From the NCBI GenBank assembly GCA_024710825.1, contig JANJUA010000163.1, positions 1 to 7,482 of the forward strand: a stretch of 7,482 bases of DNA. Reading direction: 5' to 3'. A model generated the notes under the pieces. The model ran no database searches and was not told the origin of the DNA. It saw only the letters and a program-made list of their open reading frames with translations. Origin of the DNA: Solirubrobacteraceae bacterium. GTDB taxonomy: Bacteria; Actinomycetota; Thermoleophilia; Solirubrobacterales; Solirubrobacteraceae. Below are positions 6,859 through 7,482 of this stretch, one piece after another (position 1 is the stretch's first letter; each line of letters begins with the position of its first letter). The position numbers and the translations under genes were made by a program.

Positions 6859-6871
6859 GGCTCTGTTGCAA
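6859..6871. repeat. Possible solitary IS6-family-like terminal repeat
   Basis: GGCTCTGTTGCAA matches the start of the terminal inverted repeats I know for IS6-family elements such as IS6100 (GGCTCTGTTGCAAAG). No transposase fragment and no opposite-end copy are visible in the window, so this is at most a relic or an excision scar. A chance match is possible, although 13 bases make it worth noting. Confidence 0.3.
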
Positions 6872-6985
6872 GGAAGTCATCCTGTGGTCGTGAGTACGAG
6901 AGGGTCCTCTGCTCGCCCCCGCATCGCGCAGCACCGGTCGACAGACAATAGGTAGCACGAGCGCTTTATTGGTCAGGGCTTCACA

Positions 6986-7008
6986 TTGGCTCGCGCGCTC
7001 GGAGCCAA
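6986..7008. promoter_or_regulatory. Inverted repeat upstream of the MaoC-gene promoter, candidate operator
   Basis: TTGGCTC (6986-6992) and its exact complement GAGCCAA (7002-7008) flank a 9-bp spacer, putting the half-site centres 16 bp apart. It ends 21 bp before the proposed -35 box, where an activator or repressor dimer could sit. No T-tract follows, so a terminator is less likely. Confidence 0.4.
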
Positions 7009-7029
7009 GACCCTTCGCGTTCCCTGAGA

Positions 7030-7058
7030 TTGCTCAACAACTCAACATCAGGTATCGT
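7030..7058 (+). promoter_or_regulatory. Sigma70-like promoter for the MaoC-type gene
   Basis: TTGCTC (7030-7035) and TATCGT (7053-7058) are separated by exactly 17 bp, and the AT-rich surroundings contrast with the rest of the window. The -10 matches 4 of 6 consensus bases and the -35 matches 3 of 6. The -10 box is 49 bp before the ATG, giving a short leader. The spacer contains the direct repeat CTCAACA at 7033-7039 and 7041-7047, which could be a repressor site. Confidence 0.5.
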
Positions 7059-7096
7059 GCTGGCCCGCCCGTCGTCACTCGTGCACGATCGATCCT

Positions 7097-7100
7097 GGAG
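7097..7100 (+). promoter_or_regulatory. Ribosome binding site of the MaoC-type gene
   Basis: GGAG with a 7-base spacer precedes the ATG at 7108, fixing this start. Confidence 0.7.
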
Positions 7101-7107
7101 CAAGCCC

Positions 7108-7482
7108 ATGACTGACACGCAAGAGCTGCGCGCCCGAGTCTTCGAGGACTTCCGCGTCGGAGACGTCTATCGCAGCCGACTCGGACGCACGGTCACCGAG
7201 ACCGACAACGTCCACTTCACCGCCCTGACGCACAACACGAACCAGATGCACTTCAACGACGCCTACGCGGGGCGGACCCGTTTCGGGCGCAGGCTGGTCA
7301 ACTCGTGCTTCACCCTCGCGCTGATCACCGGATTGTCGGTCCCCGACACCAGCGAGAACGCGACCGCGAACCTCTCCTGGACGGACATCCGTCTGCCCAG
7401 CCCGGTGTTCGAAGGGGACACGCTGTGGGCGGAGTCCGAGGTGCTCGCGCTCCGCGAGTCGGCGTCGCGGCCCAACGTGGGC
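7108..7482 (+). CDS. MaoC-family hydratase (itaconyl-/mesaconyl-CoA hydratase-like), 3' end outside window
   Basis: The first 125 residues are visible and the frame is still open at the right edge. The sequence is a hot-dog-fold MaoC-like hydratase: FEDFRVGDVYRSRLGRTVTE (12-31), TDNVHFTALTHNTNQMHFND (32-51), TRFGRRLVNSCFTLALITGL (57-76), and PVFEGDTLWAESEVLALRES (99-118). Relatives hydrate enoyl-CoA thioesters, and the overall wording resembles the actinobacterial MaoC proteins linked to itaconyl-/mesaconyl-type CoA substrates. That substrate guess is from memory of the family. In classical (R)-specific hydratases the active-site motif is D-x-N-P-x-H; here the aligned residues are N43-T-N45-Q-M-H48, so the catalytic Asp position is Asn, probably a subfamily trait. 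Partners such as a CoA transferase or a citramalyl/malyl-CoA lyase would be expected downstream, outside the window. A separate promoter and good ribosome site suggest this is the first gene of its operon. Confidence 0.88.
   Translation, partial: MTDTQELRARVFEDFRVGDVYRSRLGRTVTETDNVHFTALTHNTNQMHFNDAYAGRTRFGRRLVNSCFTLALITGLSVPDTSENATANLSWTDIRLPSPVFEGDTLWAESEVLALRESASRPNVG

Larger units (their letters stand above)
6789..7107. other. 319-bp divergent intergenic region
   Basis: This gap separates the winged-helix gene (minus) from the MaoC-type gene (plus). The first 70 bases are GC-rich; from about 6860 to 7070 the DNA is visibly richer in A and T than the rest of the window. I find no credible small gene. 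It holds a 13-bp IS6-like end, the imperfect palindrome AGAGG-GT-CCTCT (6899-6910), an inverted repeat at 6986-7008, and a promoter with direct repeats near 7030-7058. Confidence 0.6.

Overview
This is a very GC-rich stretch with strongly G/C-biased third codon positions. It reads like a high-GC actinobacterium. The gene types (a large ATPase-type LuxR regulator, a secreted Gly/Asp-linker protein, an actinobacterial-style TPC-motif P-type ATPase, and a MaoC hydratase resembling mycobacterial and related actinobacterial proteins) would fit a soil actinobacterium, perhaps of the Solirubrobacter/Conexibacter type. That placement is an inference from style and not from a database search.

Layout, left to right. 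The 3' two-thirds of a large LuxR-family (LAL-type) regulator enters from the left edge and ends at 1820. A 103-bp gap follows, holding a tandem 12-bp repeat built of ACCC-NN-GGGT palindromes, then a gene for a secreted two-part protein of unknown function (1924-2823). A perfect 13-bp GC hairpin separates this gene from a convergent gene (2921-4081, minus strand). That gene encodes an exported protein with the beta-lactamase/PBP-like serine hydrolase fold whose catalytic Lys, and apparently the other two active-site motifs, are substituted. Divergent from it is a P1B-type metal-transporting ATPase (4245-6170) with a TPC membrane motif and no N-terminal metal-binding domain. Convergent with the ATPase is a 192-residue protein that looks like two winged-helix modules (6210-6788, minus). 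A 319-bp less GC-rich intergenic region carries a 13-bp match to IS6-family terminal repeats, an inverted repeat, and a good sigma70-like promoter. It leads into a MaoC-family hydratase gene that runs off the right edge.

The genes do not form one operon: orientations alternate (+, +, -, +, -, +). Two regulatory pairings are plausible but untested. The LuxR regulator may act at the palindromic repeats in front of the secreted-protein gene, and the winged-helix protein may relate to the adjacent ATPase. No CRISPR array, tRNA, rRNA, intact mobile element or recognisable defence system is visible. The most notable items are the substituted active site of the serine-hydrolase-fold protein and the paired palindromic operator-like repeat.
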